Positions 6,350 through 13,431 of a stretch of 13,748 nucleotides of DNA are shown here, in pieces. The notes beneath the pieces are model-generated. The model saw only the letters and a list, made by a program, of their open reading frames with translations, was not told the origin of the DNA and made no database searches. The stretch comes from DASWRT01 sp036403035 (lineage in GTDB: Bacteria; Pseudomonadota; Alphaproteobacteria; ATCC43930; CGMCC-115725). Location of the stretch: NCBI GenBank assembly GCA_036403035.1, contig DASWRT010000485.1, positions 1 through 13,748 of the forward strand, in the 5' to 3' direction. Positions within the stretch are counted from its first letter, which is position 1, and the number at the start of each line of letters is the position of its first letter. Position numbers and translations under genes: made by a program.

Positions 6350-7339
6350 TCAGTAGGAGACGTAGACGTCGGTCAGGAGGTCGGCCGCTCCCGGCAGCGG
6401 CGCCGCCTTGGCGGAGGCGACCGCGTCCTCGATCAGCGCCCGGACCTCGCCGTCGATCGCCGTCAGTTCGCCCGCGCCGATGACGCCCGCCTCTGTGACG
6501 CGCGCGGCGAACGTCTTGAGGCAGTCGCGGTTGGCGCGCAGATCGTCGACCTCGCCCTTCGCGCGGTAAGTCTGCGCATCCCCTTCGAAGTGGCCGAAGA
6601 AGCGGATCATGTTGCATTCGAGGAGCGACGGCCCGCCGCCTTCCCGCGCGCGCCGGATGATCTCGCCCGCGGCCTCGTGAACGGCGAAGAAGTCGGTGCC
6701 GTCCACGGTGACGCCGGGCAGGCCGAAGCCGGAGGCGCGATCGACGTAGCTGTCGCAGGCAACCGCCCAGTCGACCGAAGTGGATTCGGCGTAGCCGTTA
6801 TTCTCGACGACGAAGACCATCGGCAGGTTCCAGACCGCCGCGAGATTGAGGCTTTCGAGGAACATGCCCTGGTTCGACGCGCCGTCGCCGACGAAGCTGA
6901 TCGCGACACCGCCGTCGCCGCGGAACTTCGCGGCGAGCGCGGCGCCGCAGGCGAGCGGCGCACCGGCGCCGAGGATGCCGTTGGCGCCCATCATGCCCTT
7001 CGACAGGTCGGCGATGTGCATCGAGCCGCCCTTGCCGCGGCAGGAGCCCGTCACCTTGCCGTAGATCTCCGCCATCATGTCGCGCACGTCGACGCCCTTG
7101 GCGATGCAATGACCGTGGCCGCGATGCGTCGAGGCGATGCGGTCGCGATCGTTAAGATGCATCATGATGCCGGTCGCGCAGGCTTCCTCGCCGGCATAGA
7201 GATGCACGAAGCCCGGAATGTCGCCCTTCGCGAAATCGACGTGCAGGCGCTCCTCGAACTCGCGGATTGTCCGCATCGTGCGATATGCCGTCAGCAGCTC
7301 GTCCTTGCTCAGCGGGAACGGGTTCGTTTCCGTGCTCAT
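6350..7339 (-). CDS. acoA: acetoin dehydrogenase E1 component, alpha subunit
   Basis: A 329-residue E1 alpha subunit. It has the ThDP-binding motif starting GDGASNQG (GDG at 151-153) and closing VVENNGYA (NN at 180-181). Upstream are HLYAGEEACATGI, STHRGHGHCIAKG (71-82) and GKGGSMHIAD, all typical of the 2-oxoacid/acetoin dehydrogenase alpha family. The phosphorylation-loop region reads RFFGHFEGDAQTYR. The protein works with AcoB; ThDP binds at the interface. The start is ATG with a strong GGAGGAGAG site; it overlaps the TGA of acoX by four bases (ATGA), implying translational coupling. The length matches AcoA rather than the longer branched-chain E1 alpha. No truncation or missing key residue was seen. 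Confidence 0.92.
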   Translation of the reverse strand: MSTETNPFPLSKDELLTAYRTMRTIREFEERLHVDFAKGDIPGFVHLYAGEEACATGIMMHLNDRDRIASTHRGHGHCIAKGVDVRDMMAEIYGKVTGSCRGKGGSMHIADLSKGMMGANGILGAGAPLACGAALAAKFRGDGGVAISFVGDGASNQGMFLESLNLAAVWNLPMVFVVENNGYAESTSVDWAVACDSYVDRASGFGLPGVTVDGTDFFAVHEAAGEIIRRAREGGGPSLLECNMIRFFGHFEGDAQTYRAKGEVDDLRANRDCLKTFAARVTEAGVIGAGELTAIDGEVRALIEDAVASAKAAPLPGAADLLTDVYVSY

Positions 7340-8424
7340 GATGGCTCTCTCCTCCCTGCTCGATCGATTTCCGGAATTGCGGTAGCGGCGAGGACGGCGG
7401 CGTTTTCGCGCAGCAAGCCGTTCCGCGCCGCGTACTGCATGCAGGCGCCGACATCGACGGTGCGGAACGCCCCGTCGCGGAGCGTCACGACCACGCGATC
7501 GCGCTCCGAAAACGACAATTCGCGCTCGCCGTCGAGCGCGATCGACCCTGCCTTGACCTCAGGGACGAAGGGCACGTCCGCCGGCATGCGCCGCCAGTCG
7601 GCGAGGCCGATCGGCACGATCAGCCCCGGCGCGATCGGCGTCCGCAAAACCATCGTGCTCTCCGCGACCGGCGCCATGCGGACCATCAGGCCGCCCGTCT
7701 CGCTCCGCGCGATGGGCTCCAGCAGCGCGGCGATCGACGACATGCCGATCACCTCAGGATCGGCGAAGGTGACGAAGAGTTCGCGAAAGGTGTCGGTGCG
7801 CCATAGCGCGCGGGCGCCGACAGTGCGCTCGGTGACGATCGCCACGTCGACCAAGGCGATGTCCTGCGCCTCGCCGTCATTGATCGAGACGTCGATCCGC
7901 TTGTTCGCCGCGAAGGCGATGTCGGCCGGCACGCGGCCGGTGGCGGCGAGCCCGGCCGCGAGGCCCGTGACGGTCGGCTCGCGGTGCTCCGGAAAGGCGT
8001 TGTTGGTGCCGGTCGAGATGCCGGCGATCGGGACGGCGCCGCAATGCCGGGCGACGGCGCGGTGCGTGCCGTCGCCGCCGAGCACGACGATCGCGGCGAC
8101 GCCGGCCCGGCGCATCGCCTCCGCCGCGTGGCACGTATCGTCGACCGTGCCCGAGACGCGCATCGGCAGATAGGTGACGGAAGGGAACTGCGCCTCGCCG
8201 CGGTTGCGCGCCCGCATCAGCCCGCGCTCGACATGGCCGCGGATGCCGCCGTGCTCCGGCATCATCAGCACCTCGCCGATGCCGCACGCATGGAGCGACG
8301 CCAGCACGCGCAGGACGATGTTCGCCCTGTCGGCGATCTGCAGGCTGGTGGCGTTCGCGATCACCCGGCGGATATCGCGCGCCGAGACGGGATTGGCGAT
8401 GATGCCGACGACCGGTCGTGTCAC
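7336..8424 (-). CDS. acoX: AcoX, ATP-NAD kinase-like acetoin catabolism protein
   Basis: A 362-residue protein related to the diacylglycerol/NAD kinase fold. It opens VVGIIANPVSARDIRRVIANA, has the nucleotide-binding GGDGT at 116-120 and the downstream GTNN at 139-142, followed by a beta-rich C-terminal half. AcoX is found at the head of many acetoin catabolic operons; its biochemical role is not settled, and the fold suggests phosphorylation of, or binding to, a nucleotide cofactor. The start is GTG at 8424, supported by GGAGGGAA at suitable spacing; no better ATG is present. It is the first gene after the sigma-54 promoter and overlaps acoA by four bases. Confidence 0.88.
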   Translation of the reverse strand: MTRPVVGIIANPVSARDIRRVIANATSLQIADRANIVLRVLASLHACGIGEVLMMPEHGGIRGHVERGLMRARNRGEAQFPSVTYLPMRVSGTVDDTCHAAEAMRRAGVAAIVVLGGDGTHRAVARHCGAVPIAGISTGTNNAFPEHREPTVTGLAAGLAATGRVPADIAFAANKRIDVSINDGEAQDIALVDVAIVTERTVGARALWRTDTFRELFVTFADPEVIGMSSIAALLEPIARSETGGLMVRMAPVAESTMVLRTPIAPGLIVPIGLADWRRMPADVPFVPEVKAGSIALDGERELSFSERDRVVVTLRDGAFRTVDVGACMQYAARNGLLRENAAVLAATAIPEIDRAGRREPS

Positions 8425-8462
8425 GCAGCCGTTCCCTCCACAAGTCTCTTTGCCGCCGTAAT

Positions 8463-8478
8463 GGCAAGCACCGTGCCA
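8463..8478 (-). promoter_or_regulatory. sigma-54 (RpoN) promoter of acoXABC
   Basis: The minus strand reads TGGCACGGTGCTTGCC: a -24 element TGGCAC, five bases, then a -12 element TTGC, a near-perfect match to the RpoN consensus TGGCAC-N5-TTGCW. Transcription would start near 8453, about 30 bases before the acoX GTG and its ribosome site. Sigma-54 control is the known mode for aco operons with AcoR-type activators, so context and motif agree. Confidence 0.88.
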
Positions 8479-8509
8479 CGTTCGGAGCGAGCGGGAATGT
8501 GCCGACGTT

Positions 8510-8878
8510 TCAGATGTTTGTTAGGAAACCGCGCGCGGCGAGCGGGCTGCTAACGGCGTCGCGGCGCCACACCTGCGGCAGGTGCGGCGCAACAGGTGTT
8601 GTATCGTACCGCCACCGCTGACCACATGCTGATGTACGGGTTGCGCCCAGGACCAGGCTTCGCGAATCGCTGTGCCGTGATCGTGGCAGCGTCACCGTCT
8701 TACCCGATCGCCGCCGATCGGACGGCAGGATGTGCGCTTCGCAGAGCACCGTCGGATCGAGCTTGTGGTCGCCGATGCAGCGTCGCCAGGACCGATGGCT
8801 GATCGCGTCGCGTGCGGACCGCGCGCCTTCGGCGACGCGGATCAGCTCGTCGATATGCGAAGTCTGCGCCTCCTTCAT
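8510..8878 (-). pseudogene. acoR: truncated acoR-like sigma-54 activator, N-terminal remnant
   Basis: The frame begins with ATG preceded by AAGGGG. Its first 57 or so residues (8708-8878) look like the N-terminus of AcoR-type regulators: HIDELIRVAEGARSARDAI, then SWRRCIGDHKLDPT (30-43) and HILPSDR (49-55). After that the peptide turns into arginine/serine-rich sequence unlike the family, and the expected GAF, AAA+ (GAFTGA) and Fis-type helix-turn-helix domains are absent from this strand up to acoX. The frame runs on to 8510 and through the candidate activator site, so it is not a natural short protein. The position directly upstream of acoX in the same direction is where acoR often sits. I read it as a large internal deletion. 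A short functional peptide cannot be excluded. Confidence 0.6.
8564..8601. promoter_or_regulatory. candidate upstream activator site of the aco promoter (paired palindromes)
   Basis: GCGCCACACCTGC (8564-8576) and GCAGGTGCGGCGC (8578-8590) form a 13-bp inverted repeat with one mismatch and one spacer base. Directly next to it is a second dyad, CAACAGGTGTTG (8590-8601). The core CAGGTG/CACCTG occurs three times. The cluster lies 86-123 bp upstream of the -24 element, the usual distance for an enhancer-binding protein of sigma-54. Identification as the AcoR operator is inference. Confidence 0.5.
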
Positions 8879-9041
8879 GACCGGCGCCCCTTCTCATCGG
8901 AGGTCCGTCATTGTGGCCAGACTTTCGCGTGGGGAACAAGGTGCCGTGTCGGCACCGTGGCATCGCTCGGAAGCTGCGCTTTATGAGGGAGGCACCCCGG
9001 CCGTGCTCCGCATGCGGACCAAAAGGAAGAAGAAAACGATC
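8879..9041. other. non-coding stretch upstream of the acoR remnant
   Basis: No gene recognised. It contains a small perfect dyad, GGTGCC (8940-8945) and GGCACC (8951-8956), 62 bases upstream of the acoR remnant ATG, which might be an old operator. Otherwise nothing stands out. Confidence 0.4.
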
Positions 9042-9130
9042 GAACCACCAAGACACCAAGAGCACCAAGATGAGTATCGGCGCGCGGCGCGCGCCTGGAT
9101 TTCCTTGCTGTCATGGTGTCTTGGTGGTTC
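9042..9130. repeat. 89-bp long-hairpin element (MITE/REP-like)
   Basis: A perfect 17-bp terminal inverted repeat (GAACCACCAAGACACCA at 9042-9058; its complement at 9114-9130) encloses a second perfect 7-bp stem at 9079-9085/9089-9095. The two stems share almost the same centre (about 9086), with partial pairing between them around CAAG/CTTG, so the whole element folds as one long hairpin. It has no coding capacity. The ACCAAGACACCAAG word is, from memory, common in dispersed bacterial repeats; only one copy is in this window. Confidence 0.7.
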
Positions 9131-9144
9131 AAACGTTGTTTTTA

Positions 9145-9180
9145 CTCCGCTATTGCGGAGCGATGCCGGTCAGGCCGGCA
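9145..9180. terminator. tandem hairpins downstream of the ABC operon
   Basis: CTCCGC/GCGGAG (9145-9150 and 9155-9160, loop TATT) and TGCCGG/CCGGCA (9164-9169 and 9175-9180, 5-base loop) are two perfect short hairpins just after the last permease gene. Neither is followed by a T-run on the minus strand, so an intrinsic terminator is not proven. They may protect the transcript end or serve with Rho. Confidence 0.35.
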
Positions 9181-9207
9181 TTCTCCCGAACGCGATCGCA
9201 AACCGCG

Positions 9208-10101
9208 TCAATGCCCCGGCTGCTCCTTCGTGCGGGCGACGAGCTGGGTCGGGTTGACGATGCGCAGGGCGAGGAGCAGCCAGACCAGGGTCGCCACCAT
9301 GTACGTCACCGCCATCGCGTCGATCGACTGCGTCGCCCGGACGCCGGCCGCGAACACGGCATAGTAGAGTGCCACGACCAGCGTCTGGCTGTCCGGCCCG
9401 GCGGTCAGGAAGGTCAGCTCGAACATCGCGATGCTGCGCACCAGCACAAGCAGCGCCGCCGCCAGGATGCCGGGCGCCAGCAGCGGGATCAGCACGTAGC
9501 GGAAGACGCCGAAGGTGCCGGCTCCGAAGACGCGCGCCGCCGACTCCAGTCGCGGGTCGATCTGCTCGATGAACGGCGTCATCACCAGGATCACGAACGG
9601 CACCGTCGGGACCAGATTGGCGAGGATGACGCCCCACATCGTCCCGGCGAGCCCGACCTCGTAGAGCAGCGCCGCGAGCGGGATGCCGTAGGTGATCGGC
9701 GGCACCAGCAGCGGCAGCACGAACAGCAGCATCAGCGCGCGCTTGCCGAGGAAGTCGCGGCGGGCGAGCGCATAGGCGGCCGGCACGCCGAGCAGCACGG
9801 AGAGCGCTACGACCGCGAACACGACCTCCATCGTGACGATCAGCACGTCGCCGAGCTGGAACTCGCCCCAGGCGGCGCCGTACCATCGCACCGTCCAGCC
9901 GGCCGGCAGCCACGTCCCGAGCCAGCGAGTCGCGAAGGAGTTCGCCAGCACCGCCGCGACCAGCGCCGCGACGTTGACGAGGAAAAAGGTCATCAGCACC
10001 CAGATGAGCACGGTGCCGAGGCGGCCGGCGCGGTCGCTGCGGCGCAACGGGGCGCCGCCGGGGGCCGGGCCGGAAGCGTCGGTCGCGTCTACGGCGCTCA
10101 T
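9208..10101 (-). CDS. ABC transporter permease (PotC/FbpB-type)
   Basis: A 297-residue inner-membrane permease with about six membrane segments. The cytoplasmic EAA coupling loop reads ESAARVFGAGTFGVFRYVLIPLL (186-208), the contact site for the ATPase. The flexible, hydrophilic first 25 residues precede the first segment at about 28-52. It pairs with the upstream permease in the inner membrane to form the channel. The much longer open frame upstream is a shadow; the chosen ATG overlaps the TGA of the preceding permease gene (ATGA), implying translational coupling. It is the last gene of the operon, followed by the tandem hairpins. The substrate is not visible in the sequence. Confidence 0.87.
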   Translation of the reverse strand: MSAVDATDASGPAPGGAPLRRSDRAGRLGTVLIWVLMTFFLVNVAALVAAVLANSFATRWLGTWLPAGWTVRWYGAAWGEFQLGDVLIVTMEVVFAVVALSVLLGVPAAYALARRDFLGKRALMLLFVLPLLVPPITYGIPLAALLYEVGLAGTMWGVILANLVPTVPFVILVMTPFIEQIDPRLESAARVFGAGTFGVFRYVLIPLLAPGILAAALLVLVRSIAMFELTFLTAGPDSQTLVVALYYAVFAAGVRATQSIDAMAVTYMVATLVWLLLALRIVNPTQLVARTKEQPGH

Positions 10102-11039
10102 CCCTTCGCTCCCCCGGTCGGGCCGCTGTAGAAGAAGCGGCGCAGCCCCAAGACGCCGAGCACGATGGCGAGCTGCACGAGGCCCATCAGGATCGCCACA
10201 ACCGACGCCAGCGAATAATCGTATTCCTCGAAGGCCGCCTGATAGGCGGCGATCGACATGACGCGGGTCGGACCGGCCGGCGCGCCCAGCAGCACGGCGG
10301 ACGGGAAAACCGAGAAAGCCTGGACGAAGCTCAGGCTGAAGGTGACGGCGAGGCCGGGCACCAGCAGCGGCAGGTAGATCTCGCGGAACTGCCGCCACGG
10401 CGAGGCGCCGAGCGTCGCCGCGGCGCGCGCCAGCGTCGGGTCGATGCCGGTGACGTAGGAGAGGATCAGCAGGAAGGCGAACGGGAAGCCGGTGATGATC
10501 AGCGACAGCAGCACGCCCCAGTAATTGTGCGTCAGCCGGACCGCCATGTCGACTGGGGCGACGAGGTGGAACACCCTGACGAACCAGCCCTGCGGTCCGA
10601 GATAGGTGAGCAGCCCTTCGGCGACGAGCACGGTGCCGAGGGTCATCGGGATGACCAGCAGCGTCGTCACGAACCGCTGCATGCTCGACGGTCGGCGCAG
10701 GCAGTACGCCATCGGTATCGCAAGGCCGACATTGATCAGCGTCGCCGGCACCGAGATCCACAGCGTCGTGGCGACCGTCCCGTAGAAGGCAGAACGCTCG
10801 AAGAAGGTCCGGTAGCTCGCCAGCCAATCGCCTTGCGCCGGGGTGAAGGACAGCACGAGGCCGTGCAGGAAGGCGTAGGCAAACAACACCGCGACGAGCA
10901 GCGCCGCCGGGATGACGAGCAGAGGCACGGGATCGAACGCGGCGCGCCGCCGCCGCTGCCGGTCCCCGTGCGACCCCTCGCTTGCACCGCTGCTGTCCCG
11001 CCGCACGCCGCCGGTGGAGACCGGGCTGGCGGTCGTCAT
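10098..11039 (-). CDS. ABC transporter permease (PotB/FbpB-type)
   Basis: A 313-residue permease. After a polar, arginine-rich N-terminal tail (1-35) come about six membrane segments, starting PVPLLVIPAALLVAVLFAYAF. The EAA loop is RAAATLGASPWRQFREIYLPLLVPG (205-229). The region between the first two segments (FTPAQGDWLASYRTFF) is the periplasmic loop typical of spermidine/iron/thiamine-type importers. The start at 11039 overlaps the ATPase stop as ATGA; the longer upstream frame lies inside the ATPase gene and is ignored. It forms a heterodimer with the following permease. Confidence 0.87.
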   Translation of the reverse strand: MTTASPVSTGGVRRDSSGASEGSHGDRQRRRRAAFDPVPLLVIPAALLVAVLFAYAFLHGLVLSFTPAQGDWLASYRTFFERSAFYGTVATTLWISVPATLINVGLAIPMAYCLRRPSSMQRFVTTLLVIPMTLGTVLVAEGLLTYLGPQGWFVRVFHLVAPVDMAVRLTHNYWGVLLSLIITGFPFAFLLILSYVTGIDPTLARAAATLGASPWRQFREIYLPLLVPGLAVTFSLSFVQAFSVFPSAVLLGAPAGPTRVMSIAAYQAAFEEYDYSLASVVAILMGLVQLAIVLGVLGLRRFFYSGPTGGAKG

Positions 11040-12154
11040 GCGGCTACCTCCGTCGGGAGCAGCGTCCCCGGCACGTCCGGGTACACGAGCACGCGATCCT
11101 CCGGCACCGACAGATTGACCGTCTCGCCGGCGTTCACCGGCTCTTCGACCCGCACGTGCAGTTCCGTCCCGTCCGTTAGCGCGAGGATCACGGTGTAGTC
11201 GCGCCCGCAATATTCGGCAGTCACGACCTTGCCGGTCACCGGGTTCGGCGCGTTCTCGCCGCCGCGCCGGAAATCGTCGGGGCGAACCGCAGCGATGACT
11301 CGTGTGCCGGGCGCGGCGCTGAATCCGTTGGGCGCTGTGGCACGCCACGCAAGCGGCGCATTGCCACTGCCGCGTAGCGCCAGCCGTCCGTCCGCCATGC
11401 CGGCTACCGTGAGGGGCAGCATGTTGCGGTAGCCCATGAAGCTCGCGACGTCGAGCGTCGCCGGGCGGAGATAAAGGTCCTGCGGCGCCCCGATCTGCTG
11501 CACCAAGCCGTCCTTCAGGACGACGATGCGGTCGGACAGCGACAGCGCCTCGTCCTGGTCGTGCGTCACGTAGACCGTGGCGCGACCGAGCTTACGGTGG
11601 ATGCGGCGGATCTCCATCCGCATCTCCAGGCGCAGCTTGGCGTCGAGGTTGGACAGCGGCTCGTCCATCAGGATCAGCGGCGGCTCGATCACGATCGCCC
11701 GCGCGATCGCGACACGCTGCTGCTGGCCGCCGGAGAGCTGGCTCGGCAGCTTTTCAGCGTGCGCCATGAGTTGCACGAGCGCCAGCGCCTCGTCGACCCG
11801 CCGCCGCGCTTCCGCCTTGGCGACGCCGCGCATCTTCAGGCCGAACCCGACATTCTCCCGCACGCTCATATGCGGGAAGAGCGCGTAGTTCTGAAACACC
11901 ATCCCGAAGCCGCGCCGCTCCGGCGGCAGATGGTCGATGCGCCGTTGGTCGATCAGGATGCTGCCGCCGGAGAGCGGCAGCAGCCCGGCGAGGCAGTTCA
12001 GCGCGGTCGACTTGCCGCAACCGGACGGCCCGAGCAGCGACAGGAACTCGCCGCGCTCGATGTCGAGCGAGAGTTCGTCGAGCGCGACATGGCTGCCGAA
12101 GCGGCGCGAGACCCGGTCGAGCCGGATCGTCGAGAAGTTTTCGCCCGTCCGCAT
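11036..12154 (-). CDS. ABC transporter ATP-binding protein (PotA/FbpC/MalK-like, with TOBE domain)
   Basis: A 372-residue ATPase. Walker A is GPSGCGKST (42-50), the Q-loop [17 protein letters not shown] has Q88, the signature is LSGGQQQR (140-147), Walker B ILMDEP (161-166), D-loop SNLDAKL, and the switch histidine is H198 in YVTHDQDEA. The C-terminal third (about 240-365) is the TOBE/MOP-like regulatory domain seen in PotA, FbpC and MalK; it includes VRPDDFRRG and ends [15 protein letters not shown]. The protein drives the two permeases encoded downstream. It starts 12 bases after the binding-protein gene, with only a weak ribosome site (AAGGGA). All catalytic motifs are intact. Family-level assignment is secure; the imported compound is not. 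Confidence 0.93.
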   Translation of the reverse strand: MRTGENFSTIRLDRVSRRFGSHVALDELSLDIERGEFLSLLGPSGCGKSTALNCLAGLLPLSGGSILIDQRRIDHLPPERRGFGMVFQNYALFPHMSVRENVGFGLKMRGVAKAEARRRVDEALALVQLMAHAEKLPSQLSGGQQQRVAIARAIVIEPPLILMDEPLSNLDAKLRLEMRMEIRRIHRKLGRATVYVTHDQDEALSLSDRIVVLKDGLVQQIGAPQDLYLRPATLDVASFMGYRNMLPLTVAGMADGRLALRGSGNAPLAWRATAPNGFSAAPGTRVIAAVRPDDFRRGGENAPNPVTGKVVTAEYCGRDYTVILALTDGTELHVRVEEPVNAGETVNLSVPEDRVLVYPDVPGTLLPTEVAA

Positions 12155-12166
12155 GGAGCCGTTCCC

Positions 12167-13354
12167 TTACTTCGACTTCGCCCCGCCGATCTCCTGGTCC
12201 CACTTCTGGAAGGCGATAACCAGATCCTTGCCGAAGAGCGGAATCTCGATCGGGTTGTCGGCAATCCACTGCTCGTATTCGGGACGGCCGAACTCCTTGA
12301 TGACCTGCTGGCTCTCGGCCGGGGCCATGGTCACCGGCACGTCCTTGATCGCCGGACCGGGATAGAAATAGCCGTCGTCGTAGGTGTAGGCCTGCGCCTC
12401 CGGCGTCAGCAGATACGCCATCAGGTCGAGCACGACGGCGAGCTTGTCGTTCGCGATCCCCTTCGGCACCGCAAGGTACTGCGCGTCGGCGACCCAGTGG
12501 AACCCGTCGAGCTTGCCGACCTGCGCCTCCTTCGGCACGACGCCGATGGCGCGCGGGTTGATGTCCCAGCCGGTGGTCGAGACGATCATGTCGCGCGACC
12601 CCTCGCCCAGCTCCTTCATCGTGGCACCTGTGCCGGTCGGGTAGTACTCGATGCAGGAGTTCAGCTCCTTCAAGTAGGCCCAGGTCTTGTCCCAGCCGTT
12701 GACCGGATCCTTCGGGTCCTTGTCGCCGAGCAGGTACGGCAGCGCCTGAAGGAAAGTGCGGCCGGGACCGGAGTTCGCCGGGCGCGCGTACATGAAGCGG
12801 TTCGGATGCGCCTTGCACCAGTCGAGCAGCGCCGCCGTGCTTTTCGGCGGGTCCTTGACGGCGCCCGGCATGAATTCGAGCAGCGGACCCGAGGGGTAGT
12901 AGACGACGGCGAGCGCCTGACCCTTCGCGAGGTCGTTCATCTTGCGCGCCGCCGGCAGGTAGCGCTCCTCAAGGCCGGAGAACTTGTCGGCGTATTGCGG
13001 CAGGACTTCAGTCCACTCGTTCAGCTCCATGCCGGCCGAGACGCCGTCGGTCCCGCCGATCACGAGATCGATGTCGAGCCGGCCGGCCTGCTGCTGCGCC
13101 TTTATCTTGCCGGCCAGCTCGGGCGCGGGAGCCTTGGTAAAGGTCATGCGGGACACGAGCTTCGGGTGCGTGTCCCGGTACTTCTCCATCGCCTTCTGGG
13201 TCAGCGCGAGCGCGCCGCCGACGTCGATGATGTTGATGACCTGCGGTTTGCTCGGGAGCGGCGGAGCATCGGCCTGCGCCGTCCGCGTACCGCCGCCCAA
13301 GCCCGCCGCCAGCACCAGCGCCGCGAGCGCGGCGCCCGTCACTGCCCGTCTCAT
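12167..13354 (-). CDS. ABC transporter periplasmic substrate-binding protein
   Basis: A 395-residue secreted binding protein. The first 28 residues are a classical signal peptide: basic MRR, an alanine/leucine core and a TAQA cleavage site before DAPPL. No lipobox cysteine is present, so it is free in the periplasm. The mature part begins VINIIDVGGALALTQKAMEKYRDTHP, the opening lobe pattern of the extracellular solute-binding family 1 (iron, polyamine, sugar-phosphate type), with later motifs PSGPLLEFMPGAV and GVVPKEAQVGKLDGFHWVADAQYLAVPKG. The start at 13354 was chosen because GGAGGAAAGGA precedes it and the signal peptide fits; a longer frame begins upstream inside the intergenic stretch. 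It lies 77 bases after the mannitol-dehydrogenase-type gene, suggesting that both act on the same carbon source. The ligand is unknown. Confidence 0.88.
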   Translation of the reverse strand: MRRAVTGAALAALVLAAGLGGGTRTAQADAPPLPSKPQVINIIDVGGALALTQKAMEKYRDTHPKLVSRMTFTKAPAPELAGKIKAQQQAGRLDIDLVIGGTDGVSAGMELNEWTEVLPQYADKFSGLEERYLPAARKMNDLAKGQALAVVYYPSGPLLEFMPGAVKDPPKSTAALLDWCKAHPNRFMYARPANSGPGRTFLQALPYLLGDKDPKDPVNGWDKTWAYLKELNSCIEYYPTGTGATMKELGEGSRDMIVSTTGWDINPRAIGVVPKEAQVGKLDGFHWVADAQYLAVPKGIANDKLAVVLDLMAYLLTPEAQAYTYDDGYFYPGPAIKDVPVTMAPAESQQVIKEFGRPEYEQWIADNPIEIPLFGKDLVIAFQKWDQEIGGAKSK

Positions 13355-13431
13355 CGTCCTTTCCTCCCGCGTCTCATGTTCTTGCCGTTTACCGTCCCGA
13401 CCGGCAGCGCCGGCCGCCGATCGGTTCCTCC

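Noticed and set aside
8940..8956. Small dyad GGTGCC/GGCACC upstream of the acoR stub as an operator or terminator
   Set aside because: Only 6-bp arms and no supporting promoter elements; noted but not called as a site.
9042..9130. Possible CRISPR-like repeats because of repeated CACCAAG words
   Set aside because: The copies are adjacent partial repeats inside one hairpin, with no regular spacers and no cas genes.
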